This document shows positions 1 to 8,955 of a stretch of DNA of 64,000 nucleotides, piece by piece. The DNA comes from Ignavibacterium sp. Lineage in GTDB: Bacteria; Bacteroidota; Ignavibacteria; Ignavibacteriales; Ignavibacteriaceae. Each line of letters opens with the position of its first letter. Position 1 is the stretch's first letter. The DNA is taken from assembly GCA_018335755.1 (NCBI GenBank), contig JAGXRK010000019.1:62001-126000 (forward strand), in the 5' to 3' direction. A model generated the notes under the pieces. The model did no database searches. It saw only the letters and a program-made list of their open reading frames with translations, and had not been told where the DNA came from. A program made the position numbers and the translations under genes.

Positions 1-488
1 AATACGTCCCAGATTAAAGGTGAAGTAAAATTGACCCAAAGTGCGTGCTGATTAGGATAAGGTAAAAGATAACCAGCTAACCAGGGACGGCCGGTATGAA
101 TGACAGGGAAAATACCTGCACACATTACCGCAAAAATCGTCATAGCTTCGGCAAATCTTGCAATACCGGTACGCCATTTCTGTCTTAATAAAAATAATAT
201 TGCTGAAATAAGAGTTCCGGCGTGACCAATACCAACCCAGAAAACGAAATTAACAATTGGGAATGCCCAGGCTACAGGCTGGTTGTTTCCCCATAAACCT
301 GTACCATAGTAAAAGCTCAGAGCCAACGCTATAGCTCCTATCAAAAGCGCCGTACCCGAAATTGAAAGAGCAATATAGAATTTTTTGTCCGGCTTTGTTT
401 CCATCGGGATAGCTACAAGCTCTTCAATCTCTGACAGACTTAGTCTGCCTGCAATTGCCGGAACTTCTTTGGAGTAATCAATATGCAC
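1..488 (-). CDS. actC: ActC, NrfD-like membrane subunit of alternative complex III (partial, 3' end outside window)
   Basis: This is the 5' part of an NrfD/polysulfide-reductase-type integral membrane protein; 162 residues are visible and the frame runs off the window. In alternative complex III (ACIII), ActC carries transmembrane helices that bind menaquinol and pass electrons to ActB. Reading the minus strand gives a polar N-terminus, then hydrophobic helices. One contains FWVGIGHAGTLISAILFLL, typical of the family, followed by RPWLAGYLLPYPNQ. The start is GTG and its G is also the last base of the ActB stop codon (TAGTG), so the two are translationally coupled. Order and overlap with ActB, the 62-residue protein and ActA support the call. 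The later act genes must lie beyond the left edge. Confidence 0.9.
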   Translation of the reverse strand, partial: MHIDYSKEVPAIAGRLSLSEIEELVAIPMETKPDKKFYIALSISGTALLIGAIALALSFYYGTGLWGNNQPVAWAFPIVNFVFWVGIGHAGTLISAILFLLRQKWRTGIARFAEAMTIFAVMCAGIFPVIHTGRPWLAGYLLPYPNQHALWVNFTSPLIWDV

Positions 489-3400
489 TATGCATCCTCC
501 GAGTGAATGTTTCTGAGTTTAGCAATGTATGTAACATTTGGTTTAACATTTAATTCTTCCATTACATAATAACCAAGTTCATGATTTCTGTATTTATGAA
601 ATTCAGCTTCAGCGTCATTTATATCACCAAATTGAATTGCATTGGTCGGACATGCTTCCTGACAAGCTGTAACAACATCCGTTCCGCGTAACTCCCTGTT
701 TTCTCTTATAGCTTCCGATCTTGCATCAGAAATTCTTTGTATGCAGAAAGTACATTTTTCCATAACACCTCTTGAGCGTACAGTAACTTCGGGGTTATGC
801 AGCAATGCAAAAATTGAATTCTCCTGATAACCATTTCTGAAATGATCTCTGAAGTTGAAAAAGTTAAAACGTCTTACTTTGTAGGGGCAGTTGTTTGAAC
901 AGTATCTTGTACCAACACACCTGTTATATACCATTTGATTAAGACCGTCGGGGCTGTGTGTAGTTGCAACGACAGGACAAACATTTTCACAAGGTGCCTG
1001 ATCACAATGCTGACACAGCATCGGCTGCAGACTAACTTCAGGTTCATCTGCAGTTCCGGAATAGTATCTGTCTATTCTCATCCACTGCATTTCCCTGCTG
1101 ACCAACACCTGATCTTTTCCAATAACAGGAACATTATTTTCAACATTACAAGCTGCAACACATTGCGAACATCCGATACATTTATTTAAGTCAATAGACA
1201 TTCCCCATTTAACACCGGTATAATCATGTTGCTTATAAACACTTTCCATTTCGGGATGGTGAGAATCTTTTATGAAGGAAGGATTGGATAAATATTGTTG
1301 AACGGTGCCTCCCTGAATAATATGCCTCTTTTTATGAATATCCTTAGTAAGTTCATCATCAAAAGCATGGTGTTCCTGAGTTGAGGCTAGTTTATATTTC
1401 TTACCCGTTTTATTGGCTGAAACACCGGAATAAATCCAATTGGATATGCCACCTTTTTTAGACATTAACACATTTGCATTAAATCCTACTCCGTTTGCAA
1501 CAGTTCCTGAAAAGTTTCTGCCATAACCTAATTCAATAGTTATTGTATCATCAGCATTACCTGCCTGCATGAACACAGGTAATTCAAGTTTCCTTCCCTG
1601 AATTTCAATTTCAATCACATCATTATCTTTTACATTCAGTGACTTAGCGGTTTTTTCAGAAATTGCCGCATAATTATCCCAGGTTATTTTTGAAACAGGA
1701 TGCGGTAACTCCTGAAGCCAACCGTTATGAGAGAATCTTCCATCACCAATGAAATAATTTTCTTTAAGTATTAAAGTAAAACTATCAGCCTGTTTTGCTT
1801 CACCATCAATAGATGATAAATTTAATGATGGAATAGCCTGTGCGGTTTCCCTTAAATTAGCAATACCGTCGTGAAGCGAACCATTCCAGAATTTCTTAAA
1901 ATCAAGTTTAGCTGTGGTAAATGGATAAACAGATGATTCCCAATTTTTCTTCAGATAATTATGATAAATATTCTCATCATAAGCATCGGATTTTCCTTCA
2001 ACCCAGGTAAGCAGAATTGCCTCTTTTTGTCTGGTGTTATGAAGCGGCGCAATAACCGGCTGCTGAAGTGAGATCGATCCTGTTCTGGTTTTGGCATCAC
2101 CCCAGGATTCAAAATTATGATTTATAGGAAGAACATAAATGCTGGTAAAAGCTGTTTCTGATTGTCTTTCCGACAAAGTAACAACAACACCGGCATTATT
2201 TAATGATTCTGCATAGCCCAGATCAGGCGGTAAATGATAAACCGGATTACAATCATAATGAATAACCGCTGCAACTCTGTTGTTATTAAGATTTGCAACC
2301 AGATTTTCAAATTCTTTACTATCAGAAAGTGGTGAAAGAGTTATGCTCTGTGAATCCGTCTTGTAAAGATTTTTATTTCCCAAAACTTCATTTATGAGAT
2401 TTACAGCAAGATGAACATTTTCAGGAAGACGGTTGCCGGCATAAACAATTGCTTTTCCTCTTTTGGAAAGTAAATCACTTACAAGATTATCAACCTTGGT
2501 TTTATCAAGATTAAATTTCCCGATGAAGGAGTTAAGTGAATATCCGGAAGTATTAACTGTTGTACCGCTTACATCTTTATTACTTAGCTCATTCAGCAGA
2601 CTCATAACGAATTCAAACTGGGCTTCCGGCTTAAGTCTAAGCCTATAATCAGAATTTACTCCTGTTAAAGAAAGATTACTTTCCACAGCGTATAGCCGGT
2701 TAAATTTTTTCTTTACTACATCCCTTCCTTCAGAAAACAATCTAGCTGTTTCTACATGGTTGCCTTCTGTACCAAGAATATCTGCTTCCAGTGTAACTAT
2801 TATTTCAGCATCATTCCATTTTATCAAAGGAAATGAACTTGTTCCATAACTTTTTTTCCAGGCAAAATTTCTTGTTTGTTCATTAAAAAGTTCGTAGGAA
2901 TAAATTTTTGCTGATGGGTATTTTTTCTTGAAATCATCAAAAACCTTAAGCTCAGTAGGTGAAGTTATTGTATTTGTAACAATTGCAATTTCTTTACTTC
3001 CTGCTAAACTTAAAGCAGCGATAATATCATCATCAACACTTTTCCAGTTAGTATTATTAAGAATATTGTTTCTTTTTCTTAGCGGTTCATTAAGTCTTTC
3101 AGGATCATAAAGGTTTAAGATGCTTGCCTGACCTTTTGCACAGGTTTTTCCTTTGCTCACAGGATGATCGGGATTACCATCTACTTTTATTGGTCTTCCC
3201 TCTCTGGTTTTTATAAGAATTCCGCAGGAGTTAGCGCAAGATGAGCACGTTGATGCATAGAAATTCGGGCGACCTAAAATAATTTCTTCAGGTTTTTCAT
3301 TGTAAGGAACAATCTCACCTTTATCCCTGTAATCTGTACAAGCGGTTCCTGCAAGTGCTGCGGAAGCACCGAGCAGAGCAAGAAACTTTCTTCTTGATAC

Positions 3401-3571
3401 CACAGACATTCCTGATGGATCAAAACCATCTGTTACACCGTCCTTAAACTCATGATGGCGGGCATCCAGCACTTCTTTATTCTGATAAAGCTCTTCAAAG
3501 CTTCGCCAGTAATTGGGATCAGGTGGATTTGTTAATTTGCTGTTTTGAGATTCATCTTTCATATCGGGCAT
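488..3571 (-). CDS. actB: ActB, molybdopterin-oxidoreductase-like iron-sulfur subunit of alternative complex III
   Basis: Large periplasmic iron-sulfur subunit of ACIII, about 1,027 residues. A twin-arginine-like SRRKFLALLGASAA segment ending in GTAC (a possible lipobox) lies about 60 residues in, the usual late position in ActB. Next comes a molybdopterin-oxidoreductase-like domain opening with CSSCANSCG and KGKTCAKGQ cysteines. The C-terminal third is a ferredoxin-like domain with CIGCSQCVAAC, CQHCDQAPCENVC, CSNNCPYKVRRFNFF, CTFCIQR and CQEACPTNA. In characterised ActB the Mo domain holds no molybdenum (family knowledge). Start: a GTG at 3580 abuts the upstream stop, but the ATG at 3571 has AGGTGA five bases before it and is preferred. 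It lies directly downstream of the 62-residue protein. Confidence 0.93.
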   Translation of the reverse strand: MPDMKDESQNSKLTNPPDPNYWRSFEELYQNKEVLDARHHEFKDGVTDGFDPSGMSVVSRRKFLALLGASAALAGTACTDYRDKGEIVPYNEKPEEIILGRPNFYASTCSSCANSCGILIKTREGRPIKVDGNPDHPVSKGKTCAKGQASILNLYDPERLNEPLRKRNNILNNTNWKSVDDDIIAALSLAGSKEIAIVTNTITSPTELKVFDDFKKKYPSAKIYSYELFNEQTRNFAWKKSYGTSSFPLIKWNDAEIIVTLEADILGTEGNHVETARLFSEGRDVVKKKFNRLYAVESNLSLTGVNSDYRLRLKPEAQFEFVMSLLNELSNKDVSGTTVNTSGYSLNSFIGKFNLDKTKVDNLVSDLLSKRGKAIVYAGNRLPENVHLAVNLINEVLGNKNLYKTDSQSITLSPLSDSKEFENLVANLNNNRVAAVIHYDCNPVYHLPPDLGYAESLNNAGVVVTLSERQSETAFTSIYVLPINHNFESWGDAKTRTGSISLQQPVIAPLHNTRQKEAILLTWVEGKSDAYDENIYHNYLKKNWESSVYPFTTAKLDFKKFWNGSLHDGIANLRETAQAIPSLNLSSIDGEAKQADSFTLILKENYFIGDGRFSHNGWLQELPHPVSKITWDNYAAISEKTAKSLNVKDNDVIEIEIQGRKLELPVFMQAGNADDTITIELGYGRNFSGTVANGVGFNANVLMSKKGGISNWIYSGVSANKTGKKYKLASTQEHHAFDDELTKDIHKKRHIIQGGTVQQYLSNPSFIKDSHHPEMESVYKQHDYTGVKWGMSIDLNKCIGCSQCVAACNVENNVPVIGKDQVLVSREMQWMRIDRYYSGTADEPEVSLQPMLCQHCDQAPCENVCPVVATTHSPDGLNQMVYNRCVGTRYCSNNCPYKVRRFNFFNFRDHFRNGYQENSIFALLHNPEVTVRSRGVMEKCTFCIQRISDARSEAIRENRELRGTDVVTACQEACPTNAIQFGDINDAEAEFHKYRNHELGYYVMEELNVKPNVTYIAKLRNIHSEDA

Positions 3572-3580
3572 TAATTTCAC

Positions 3581-3769
3581 CTATTTTTTCCTGCTGACAG
3601 CTGAAGGATTGATTTTAACTTTTACAGGAGTATCAAATTCTTTTTTGGATTTGCCAAATAAACTGAACGGAAAAGTTTTCATTAAAACAAATCCGAATAA
3701 ACCTGTACCTGCAGTGGCAAAAAACTTTTTTCTTTTCATAAAATTTTTATTTGATGATTTCTTGACCAT
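3581..3769 (-). CDS. Small cationic membrane-anchored protein between actA and actB
   Basis: A 62-residue product not assigned to a named family. It starts with MVKKSSNKNFMKRKKFFATA, then a hydrophobic stretch (GTGLFGFVLMKTFPFSLF), then a lysine-rich tail ending SRKK. The basic RKKFF followed by a hydrophobic core looks like a shortened Tat/Sec signal-anchor, resembling the leader of iron-sulfur proteins without the mature domain. It sits 12 bases after actA, and its TAG directly abuts the GTG codon before actB, so it is very probably co-transcribed and translated with the complex. It could be a small accessory subunit, an assembly factor, or a detached remnant of the ActB leader. Confidence 0.65.
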   Translation of the reverse strand: MVKKSSNKNFMKRKKFFATAGTGLFGFVLMKTFPFSLFGKSKKEFDTPVKVKINPSAVSRKK

Positions 3770-3781
3770 ATAAATTTAGTT

Positions 3782-4357
3782 TTATCTATGACATGCGGAG
3801 CAATAGTCCGGTCCTTTATTTACAATTTCTTTAAGTTCAGGTAATTTATCGTGTGCATTTCTATGGCAATCCAAACAGGCGGCCATTGTAAATGAATTCA
3901 TCTGACCGACTTTTTCCATCTGAGTCATTTCTCCGTGACATGCAGTGCAGTCAATTCCTTTATTAACGTGAACACTGTGATTAAAGTAGGCATAATCAGG
4001 AACTTTGTGAATACGTTTCCATTCAAGGGGAATTCCTTCCCTGTAGTGTTCAGCTAACTTTATAATTTCAGGCCGATCTTTTCTGGCAACAGAATGACAA
4101 TTCATACAAGTTGCAACTGCAGGCACCATAGCATAACGGGATTTTTCAACCCCAACGTGACAATACTGACAGTCGATTTTCATTTCACCTGCGTGCAGTT
4201 TATGAGAATAATTTATTGGCTGTGCAGGTGTATATCCAACACCATCCCTCTCAGCTTTTGAAGCAAAGTAGGTAAGTGTAAAAGAAGTAATAACAACAAA
4301 AAGAGTTACAGGAAGCCTGTTTCTTAATATGTAATCTAAAAATGATTTCTTCATCAT
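3782..4357 (-). CDS. actA: ActA, membrane-anchored pentaheme cytochrome c of alternative complex III
   Basis: A 191-residue multiheme cytochrome c. Five CxxCH heme-binding motifs are visible in order: CQYCH, CMNCH, CTACH, CLDCH and CSACH. Five is the number expected for ActA, the subunit handling electrons at the periplasmic face of ACIII. Additional histidines (NYSHKLH, YFNHSVH) are likely distal ligands. The N-terminus has a single hydrophobic segment (residues about 15-32) acting as an uncleaved anchor. It is the first gene of the operon seen here, followed by the 62-residue protein, actB and actC. Either of the two consecutive ATG codons could be the start; an AAGGGA sequence lies just upstream. 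Confidence 0.93.
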   Translation of the reverse strand: MMKKSFLDYILRNRLPVTLFVVITSFTLTYFASKAERDGVGYTPAQPINYSHKLHAGEMKIDCQYCHVGVEKSRYAMVPAVATCMNCHSVARKDRPEIIKLAEHYREGIPLEWKRIHKVPDYAYFNHSVHVNKGIDCTACHGEMTQMEKVGQMNSFTMAACLDCHRNAHDKLPELKEIVNKGPDYCSACHR

Positions 4358-4527
4358 TTCCCTTTTAGTTCCGGGCTTGTTTATTTAATACTATTTGAAA
4401 CTCAATACAAATAAATGAATAATCCACATAGCTAATGGATACTTTGTCTTGAGAAAAATTGAAGCGTGGTAAATACAAAAAATGAAGCACTAATTCTACT
4501 TGATAATTAACAACAATTTTGATTTTG

Positions 4528-4555
4528 CAAAGGTAAATCTATGGAATTCAGCAAA
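4528..4555 (-). promoter_or_regulatory. Candidate Bacteroidota-type promoter for the act operon
   Basis: On the minus strand TACCTTTG (4535 to 4528) matches the Bacteroidota -7 element TAnnTTTG. A TTTG lies upstream with a 16-base spacer, and a second TTTG at 4561-4564 has a 25-base spacer. Neither equals the usual 19 or so bases, so this is only a plausible promoter. It would give a leader of about 170 bases before actA. Confidence 0.3.
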
Positions 4556-4615
4556 TAAAACAAACATACTTTTCGGCAATACTTAGTTGAGTAAAAAAAA
4601 CAATCAATTAAAAAA

Positions 4616-4900
4616 TCAAACAAAATATCTAAGTAAACGCGATACAATTATTGCTGTTAGCAAAAATACTGTAATGTACAAAATGAAAATTTTTATAGAC
4701 CTGTAGGTTAAGCTGAAGTTGGAAAGATATCCTCTCCAGCCGCATTCTTTGCATCTGAAAATATTAAAAAAAGTTAATGCCTTAATTAGTTTTTCTTTTG
4801 TATTCCTTGAATGTGACTTCCTTAGTGTGCCCGCAGCCTTACAAGAAGGGCATGGCTTGTAAAGAGGATTACTTTTATAAATTACCCGAGTTTTGCTCAT
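4616..4900 (-). CDS. Small zinc-ribbon membrane protein
   Basis: A 94-residue protein with two cysteine pairs, CPSCK near residue 17 and CKECGWRG near residue 50, forming a probable zinc ribbon. A single hydrophobic helix (about residues 70-88) follows, with a short basic end. The order is cytosolic zinc ribbon then membrane anchor. No specific family is recognised. It lies 15 bases upstream of the CtpA-like protease and in the same direction, so it may be co-transcribed. The 258-base gap to the act operon separates it from those genes. Function unknown. Confidence 0.7.
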   Translation of the reverse strand: MSKTRVIYKSNPLYKPCPSCKAAGTLRKSHSRNTKEKLIKALTFFNIFRCKECGWRGYLSNFSLTYRSIKIFILYITVFLLTAIIVSRLLRYFV

Positions 4901-4915
4901 CTATTAATAATTGAA

Positions 4916-6571
4916 CTAAAGTTTATTCAAAAGTTTATTATAAATACCATCATTATTAATTATTTCAATAGCAACTTTGACCTGGTTATCGTTTTGTAAT
5001 CTTTCCTCAAGACTTTCATTTACTCCACGATACCGGCTGGCAAGTTCGGCTTTAAGCTCTGATAAAATCCCGCTGCTGCTGGTTTTAAAGTCCTTATCAA
5101 ATGAACCATCAAATTGTTTTTTTAGTGATGCAATTGATTCTTTTATCCTTCCATCATCGGCATCCTTATCAATTTCAGATATTACTTCGTTAAGTTTTTT
5201 CTGTAGAGAGGAAGTATAAGAAAAATCTTTTTCCTTTAAATAAAATTTAAAGGACTCCATTATTCTATTGCTTTCAATTTTATAAAAATCAGCAATAGGA
5301 TTTTCATAAAAATACTTATCTGCAAATGAAAATATATGACCATGGGCTAAAAGCTGTTGTATAAGTTCACTAATGTTGTTTAGTTCTACAGTTGTATCAG
5401 GTGATATACCGCCTGCAGAGTAAACAGCCCGCTTGTTGTCAGTTTCAAACTGGTCTACAAGAATAGAATCCATAACCTGAATTGAAGGATTATCTTTGGA
5501 ATAATCTATCTTCTGAATACTTCTGCCGCTCGGAGTAAAATATTTTGCAGTAGTAATTTTTAATGATGTATTATTAGTTAGCGGAATAATAGTTTGAACC
5601 AGTCCTTTTCCGAAAGATTGTGTACCCAGAATTATTCCCCTATCGTGATCCTGAATTGCGCCTGCAACAATTTCAGAAGCAGAAGCGCTGCTGCCGTTAA
5701 TTAAAATTACAAGTTTTTCTTTTTGAGCAATAGGCAACTGTTTAGAATAATACTTTTTAATACTTTTTTCTTCTCTGCCCTTCGTTGAAACAACCAGCTG
5801 ATCTTTAGCAAGAAATTTTTCACTCACATCAACAGCAGCATCCAGAAGACCACCGGGGTTTCCTCTTAGATCCAGAATAATTGATTCAATGTTTTTTTCC
5901 TGAGATAACCTTTTCAGAGAATTACGCATTTCATCACCAGCAGACCTGCTGAAGTTTGAAAGCTTTATATAAACGTTATTGCTGTTATCCGGAAAGAATC
6001 CCGCGTAGGTTACATTCTTCAGTTTTATTTCCTCTCTTACTATTCTGAAAAATAGTGTGTCCTGTGAATCCTGTCTTAATATTTTCAGATCAACGTAAGT
6101 TCCTGGCTCGCCTTTTACAAGAGATGATACTTCATCAACATTTTTAGGACTTATTTTAACTCCGCCGGCTTCAATAATTATATCGCCAACTCTAATACCC
6201 TGCTTTTGCGCAGAATAGCCGCCGACAACCTCAACAATTGTAACATTATCGCCGCGAACACCAATTGATACTCCAATGCCGCCATACTTCCCGTTAGTCA
6301 TCAGATCAATATCCTGCTGCTTCGATTCATCTACAAATATTGTGTATGGATCCAACGTGCTTAGCATACCTTTTATACCGGCACGCATAAATTCCTGTGG
6401 ATTTATGTTATCAACATAATTGAACGAAATTTCTTTGTAAACTTTTCCAAGTAATTCCATGTTCTTAGCAATTTCAAAATAAACATCGGACTTGCTTGCA
6501 AAAAAACCTGTAAGAACTAAACTGCCGGATGTAATAAAAATTATGAGCAGTTTTCTTTTTAACTTTTTCAT
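4916..6571 (-). CDS. ctpA: S41-family C-terminal processing protease (CtpA/Prc-like)
   Basis: A 551-residue exported serine protease with an N-terminal signal/anchor (LLIIFITSGSLVLTGFFA). A tail-specific protease N-region is followed by a PDZ domain around residues 85-165 (GKYGGIGVSIG, GYSAQKQGIRVGDIIIEAGG) and the S41 catalytic core. The Ser-Lys dyad is visible as the serine in NGSSASASE and the lysine in SFGKGLVQT. The C-terminal 170 residues are helical and charged, as in the longer Bacteroidota CtpA-like proteins. It would cleave C-termini of periplasmic or envelope proteins. Its start overlaps the tmk stop by four bases. Confidence 0.93.
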   Translation of the reverse strand: MKKLKRKLLIIFITSGSLVLTGFFASKSDVYFEIAKNMELLGKVYKEISFNYVDNINPQEFMRAGIKGMLSTLDPYTIFVDESKQQDIDLMTNGKYGGIGVSIGVRGDNVTIVEVVGGYSAQKQGIRVGDIIIEAGGVKISPKNVDEVSSLVKGEPGTYVDLKILRQDSQDTLFFRIVREEIKLKNVTYAGFFPDNSNNVYIKLSNFSRSAGDEMRNSLKRLSQEKNIESIILDLRGNPGGLLDAAVDVSEKFLAKDQLVVSTKGREEKSIKKYYSKQLPIAQKEKLVILINGSSASASEIVAGAIQDHDRGIILGTQSFGKGLVQTIIPLTNNTSLKITTAKYFTPSGRSIQKIDYSKDNPSIQVMDSILVDQFETDNKRAVYSAGGISPDTTVELNNISELIQQLLAHGHIFSFADKYFYENPIADFYKIESNRIMESFKFYLKEKDFSYTSSLQKKLNEVISEIDKDADDGRIKESIASLKKQFDGSFDKDFKTSSSGILSELKAELASRYRGVNESLEERLQNDNQVKVAIEIINNDGIYNKLLNKL

Positions 6572-7191
6572 ATTAACTCCGTCTTATCATAATCATGTAT
6601 TTCTTTAACTATTTCTTTATGTATTGTTTCTATATCACGATTACCGTTTATAACCCTGAATCTTTTTTCTTCGCCGGCAATTAGCAGATAACCTTCACGC
6701 ACCCGGGTAAAAAAATCTTTGTCAGCCATTTCAATTCTGTCAAGTTCAGCCAGCTTAAGTTGTTTTCTCTGATGCGCAACTTCAACAGGAATATCTATAA
6801 AAAAGGTTATGTCAGGTATAGTTTCACCAATAGCAATTTTATGAATACTTTTAATGGCATCTACGGATAAACCTCTGCCGTAACCCTGGTAAGCAGTTGA
6901 AGAATCGTGAAACCTGTCCGATAAAACAAAATAACCTTCGTTAAGAAAAGGTCTTACTTTTTCCCTTACAAGCTGAGCTCTGCTTGCTGAGAAAAGCAGT
7001 ATCTCTGTTTCCATGAACATCATAACATTTTTCTTATCAAGTAGAATATCCCTGACTTTTTCAGAAATCTGCGTTCCGCCCGGTTCCCGGATAATTTTAA
7101 CAATTTTATGCTTGCTAATAAGATATTCTTCAAGTTTTTTTATCTGGGTTGACTTACCGCAGAAATCTATGCCTTCAAATGTTATAAACAT
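6568..7191 (-). CDS. tmk: Thymidylate kinase
   Basis: A 207-residue dTMP kinase, making dTDP from dTMP and ATP for DNA synthesis. The P-loop is GIDFCGKST (residues 6-14). The family DR(F/Y)xDSSxAYQG motif reads DRFHDSSTAYQGYGRG, and the REPGGT motif for dTMP binding is present near residue 37. Length matches the family. It overlaps ctpA downstream by four bases and follows the YbbR-domain gene by 21 bases. Confidence 0.96.
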   Translation of the reverse strand: MFITFEGIDFCGKSTQIKKLEEYLISKHKIVKIIREPGGTQISEKVRDILLDKKNVMMFMETEILLFSASRAQLVREKVRPFLNEGYFVLSDRFHDSSTAYQGYGRGLSVDAIKSIHKIAIGETIPDITFFIDIPVEVAHQRKQLKLAELDRIEMADKDFFTRVREGYLLIAGEEKRFRVINGNRDIETIHKEIVKEIHDYDKTELI

Positions 7192-7212
7192 TAAATTAAT
7201 CTTTTACTTTTG

Positions 7213-8124
7213 CTAATCAAACTTTTTAATTATATACCTGAGCCGGTCAGGTCTTTGTGTAACAATTTCTATATTTTCCGGAAACTCAATTATTGGTTGA
7301 ACAGTACCAAGCGAATCGAGCAGCACATCCCTGTAATGAACATAAGCCTTAAAGTCATTTTCAGTTAATCTGCCAAGAATGTTAATACCCCCTTTCACCA
7401 GGCAGGAAACACTGTTTGGTATAAGTACTACATCCCTGTCAGCAGGTACATCAATAACTTCAACTCTAATGTTGTCAACCGTTTTATCAACAATTCTTTG
7501 AACGTCGAGGAATATTTCGGCAAAAGGAACATCGGTAACCAGTTTACTATTTTCAAATGAAGCTTTTACTCTGGTCTGAGAATCAAGCTGCGATAGTTTA
7601 ACACTCTGGGTTTTAAGACCTTTAAGACTGTTAATTAAACTTTTAGGTCCGGAAACATTTACAGAGTCAGGTGTTACTGTAAGCTGAGCACTTAACCCAA
7701 ACCCGGTTTTGAAATCAATATTTAGATCAGGAATTACAGGCAGTTTCTTAACTATAGTTTTTTCTATAACAAAAGAAACTGTATCGGGAGAAATTTCAAT
7801 AACCGACAGATCTGAAGACAGCCAGGTATTATTAATTGTATTCGCATATAGGTTAGACAAAACCACACCACTGTCGTTCTTTGCTGAAACATTAAAATAT
7901 GATTCGGAACCAAGAGAAATACCAGCAAGCCGCCAGCCGATTCCCTTTATTTTAACAGATATATTTCCTGGTAAATCAGTTGAAACAGTATAACCGGAGG
8001 GTGCATCAATAACTCTTAGAGGCAGATTAATTGTCGAATAAAATTCTTCTGATAAAGTAATTGATATCCACAGAATTGCAGAAAACAAAAAAGCGATAAT
8101 TATTATGTTAAGATTTTTTTTCAA
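7213..8124 (-). CDS. YbbR-domain (CdaR-like) membrane-anchored protein
   Basis: A 303-residue protein with one N-terminal transmembrane helix (NIIIIAFLFSAILWISITL) and an extracytoplasmic region of repeated YbbR-like beta domains. Family marks are the L(P/R)V.d.P.gy motif after the helix (NLPLRVIDAPSGYTV), the PxxVxVxG pattern (TPDSVNVSGP) and a similar segment after residue 220. In Firmicutes, CdaR proteins of this type partner the diadenylate cyclase CdaA; no cyclase lies next to it here, so that link is only an inference. It sits upstream of tmk on the same strand. Confidence 0.8.
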   Translation of the reverse strand: MKKNLNIIIIAFLFSAILWISITLSEEFYSTINLPLRVIDAPSGYTVSTDLPGNISVKIKGIGWRLAGISLGSESYFNVSAKNDSGVVLSNLYANTINNTWLSSDLSVIEISPDTVSFVIEKTIVKKLPVIPDLNIDFKTGFGLSAQLTVTPDSVNVSGPKSLINSLKGLKTQSVKLSQLDSQTRVKASFENSKLVTDVPFAEIFLDVQRIVDKTVDNIRVEVIDVPADRDVVLIPNSVSCLVKGGINILGRLTENDFKAYVHYRDVLLDSLGTVQPIIEFPENIEIVTQRPDRLRYIIKKFD

Positions 8125-8184
8125 AATAAACGCAACTGTGGTTGTGGATAAAAAATTGATTTATCTTATTGTAAGATATAAAAA

Positions 8185-8955
8185 TCAAATTAATTCTTTG
8201 AAGTAATTCAAAAGTTCCTCCCTGTTAGCACGGGATATCTCTCTCCCCTTAATTGGAAATCCGTTAAAGCTCCTTGCATATCTTCTGAGTTTATGTACAT
8301 TGAAATTTTTCAACTGATCTAAATCTGCTGCAGAAATATCTTCAATTTTCGTTTCACTCTCCTTTAAATTAGTTGAAGAACTATTAGAAACCTTTTCATT
8401 TTCCTTACTTCCTAATGCTTCTTTCTTTAATCTGGCAATTGTAGGATTTTCGATTTTTGTTTTTAATGGCTGCTGAATTACTTCTTCTGTTTTTTCTTTT
8501 TTAACCACAGCTTTTTTTTGATTCAAGGCATAAGCAGGGATTTCTGTCAAATCTGGTTTTACTAATTCAACCACATCGGAAACGCTTTCTTTGGAAACTG
8601 AATCAATAGTAATTGTCTTCTCAGTTCTGATTCTTTTTTTATCGGCTTTAGCTTGAATGAATTCAGTTTTAGAAGTAGTGCTTCTTTTTAATTGCAGCAG
8701 ATCAAAAAGCTTTTCATCCGGCTTTGTGATTATTTTTTGACTGAAGTAGGAGTTAAATGATTTGGAAATTACCGAAGCGGTTTCCATAGCACTTTTAATT
8801 TGAGAATATTCACCGAGGATAAAAGAGATCACGGAGCCATCGCCGGGAATTTGCAGGCTAAGCAGATCGATTTTTTCCGACCTTAAAATCTGCTGTAATA
8901 CCTGTGAAGTTAAAGCAAGTGAGCGGGTTTCTATGATGCAAATTGAATTGGTCAT
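8185..8955 (-). CDS. Divergent BMC-domain protein with long linker and Rho-N/SAP-like C-terminal domain
   Basis: A 256-residue protein in three parts. Residues 1-85 align with a bacterial-microcompartment (BMC) domain: IIETRSLAL matches the family's VETKGLxA opening, and DGSVISFILGEYSQIKSA matches the core GLVTVIVRGDVGAVKAA pattern, followed by the KITKPDEKLFDLL end. Residues 86-205 are a charged, low-complexity linker rich in K, E, S and T. Residues 213-256 (LKNFNVHKLRRYARS, ISRANREELLNYF) resemble the Rho N-terminal/SAP helix-extended-loop-helix fold, often nucleic-acid binding. The ATG overlaps the stop of the first BMC gene as ATGA, with AGGAGGT before it, so the pair is translationally coupled. 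The layout recalls EutK (BMC plus small C-terminal domain). Role unknown. Confidence 0.75.
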   Translation of the reverse strand: MTNSICIIETRSLALTSQVLQQILRSEKIDLLSLQIPGDGSVISFILGEYSQIKSAMETASVISKSFNSYFSQKIITKPDEKLFDLLQLKRSTTSKTEFIQAKADKKRIRTEKTITIDSVSKESVSDVVELVKPDLTEIPAYALNQKKAVVKKEKTEEVIQQPLKTKIENPTIARLKKEALGSKENEKVSNSSSTNLKESETKIEDISAADLDQLKNFNVHKLRRYARSFNGFPIKGREISRANREELLNYFKELI

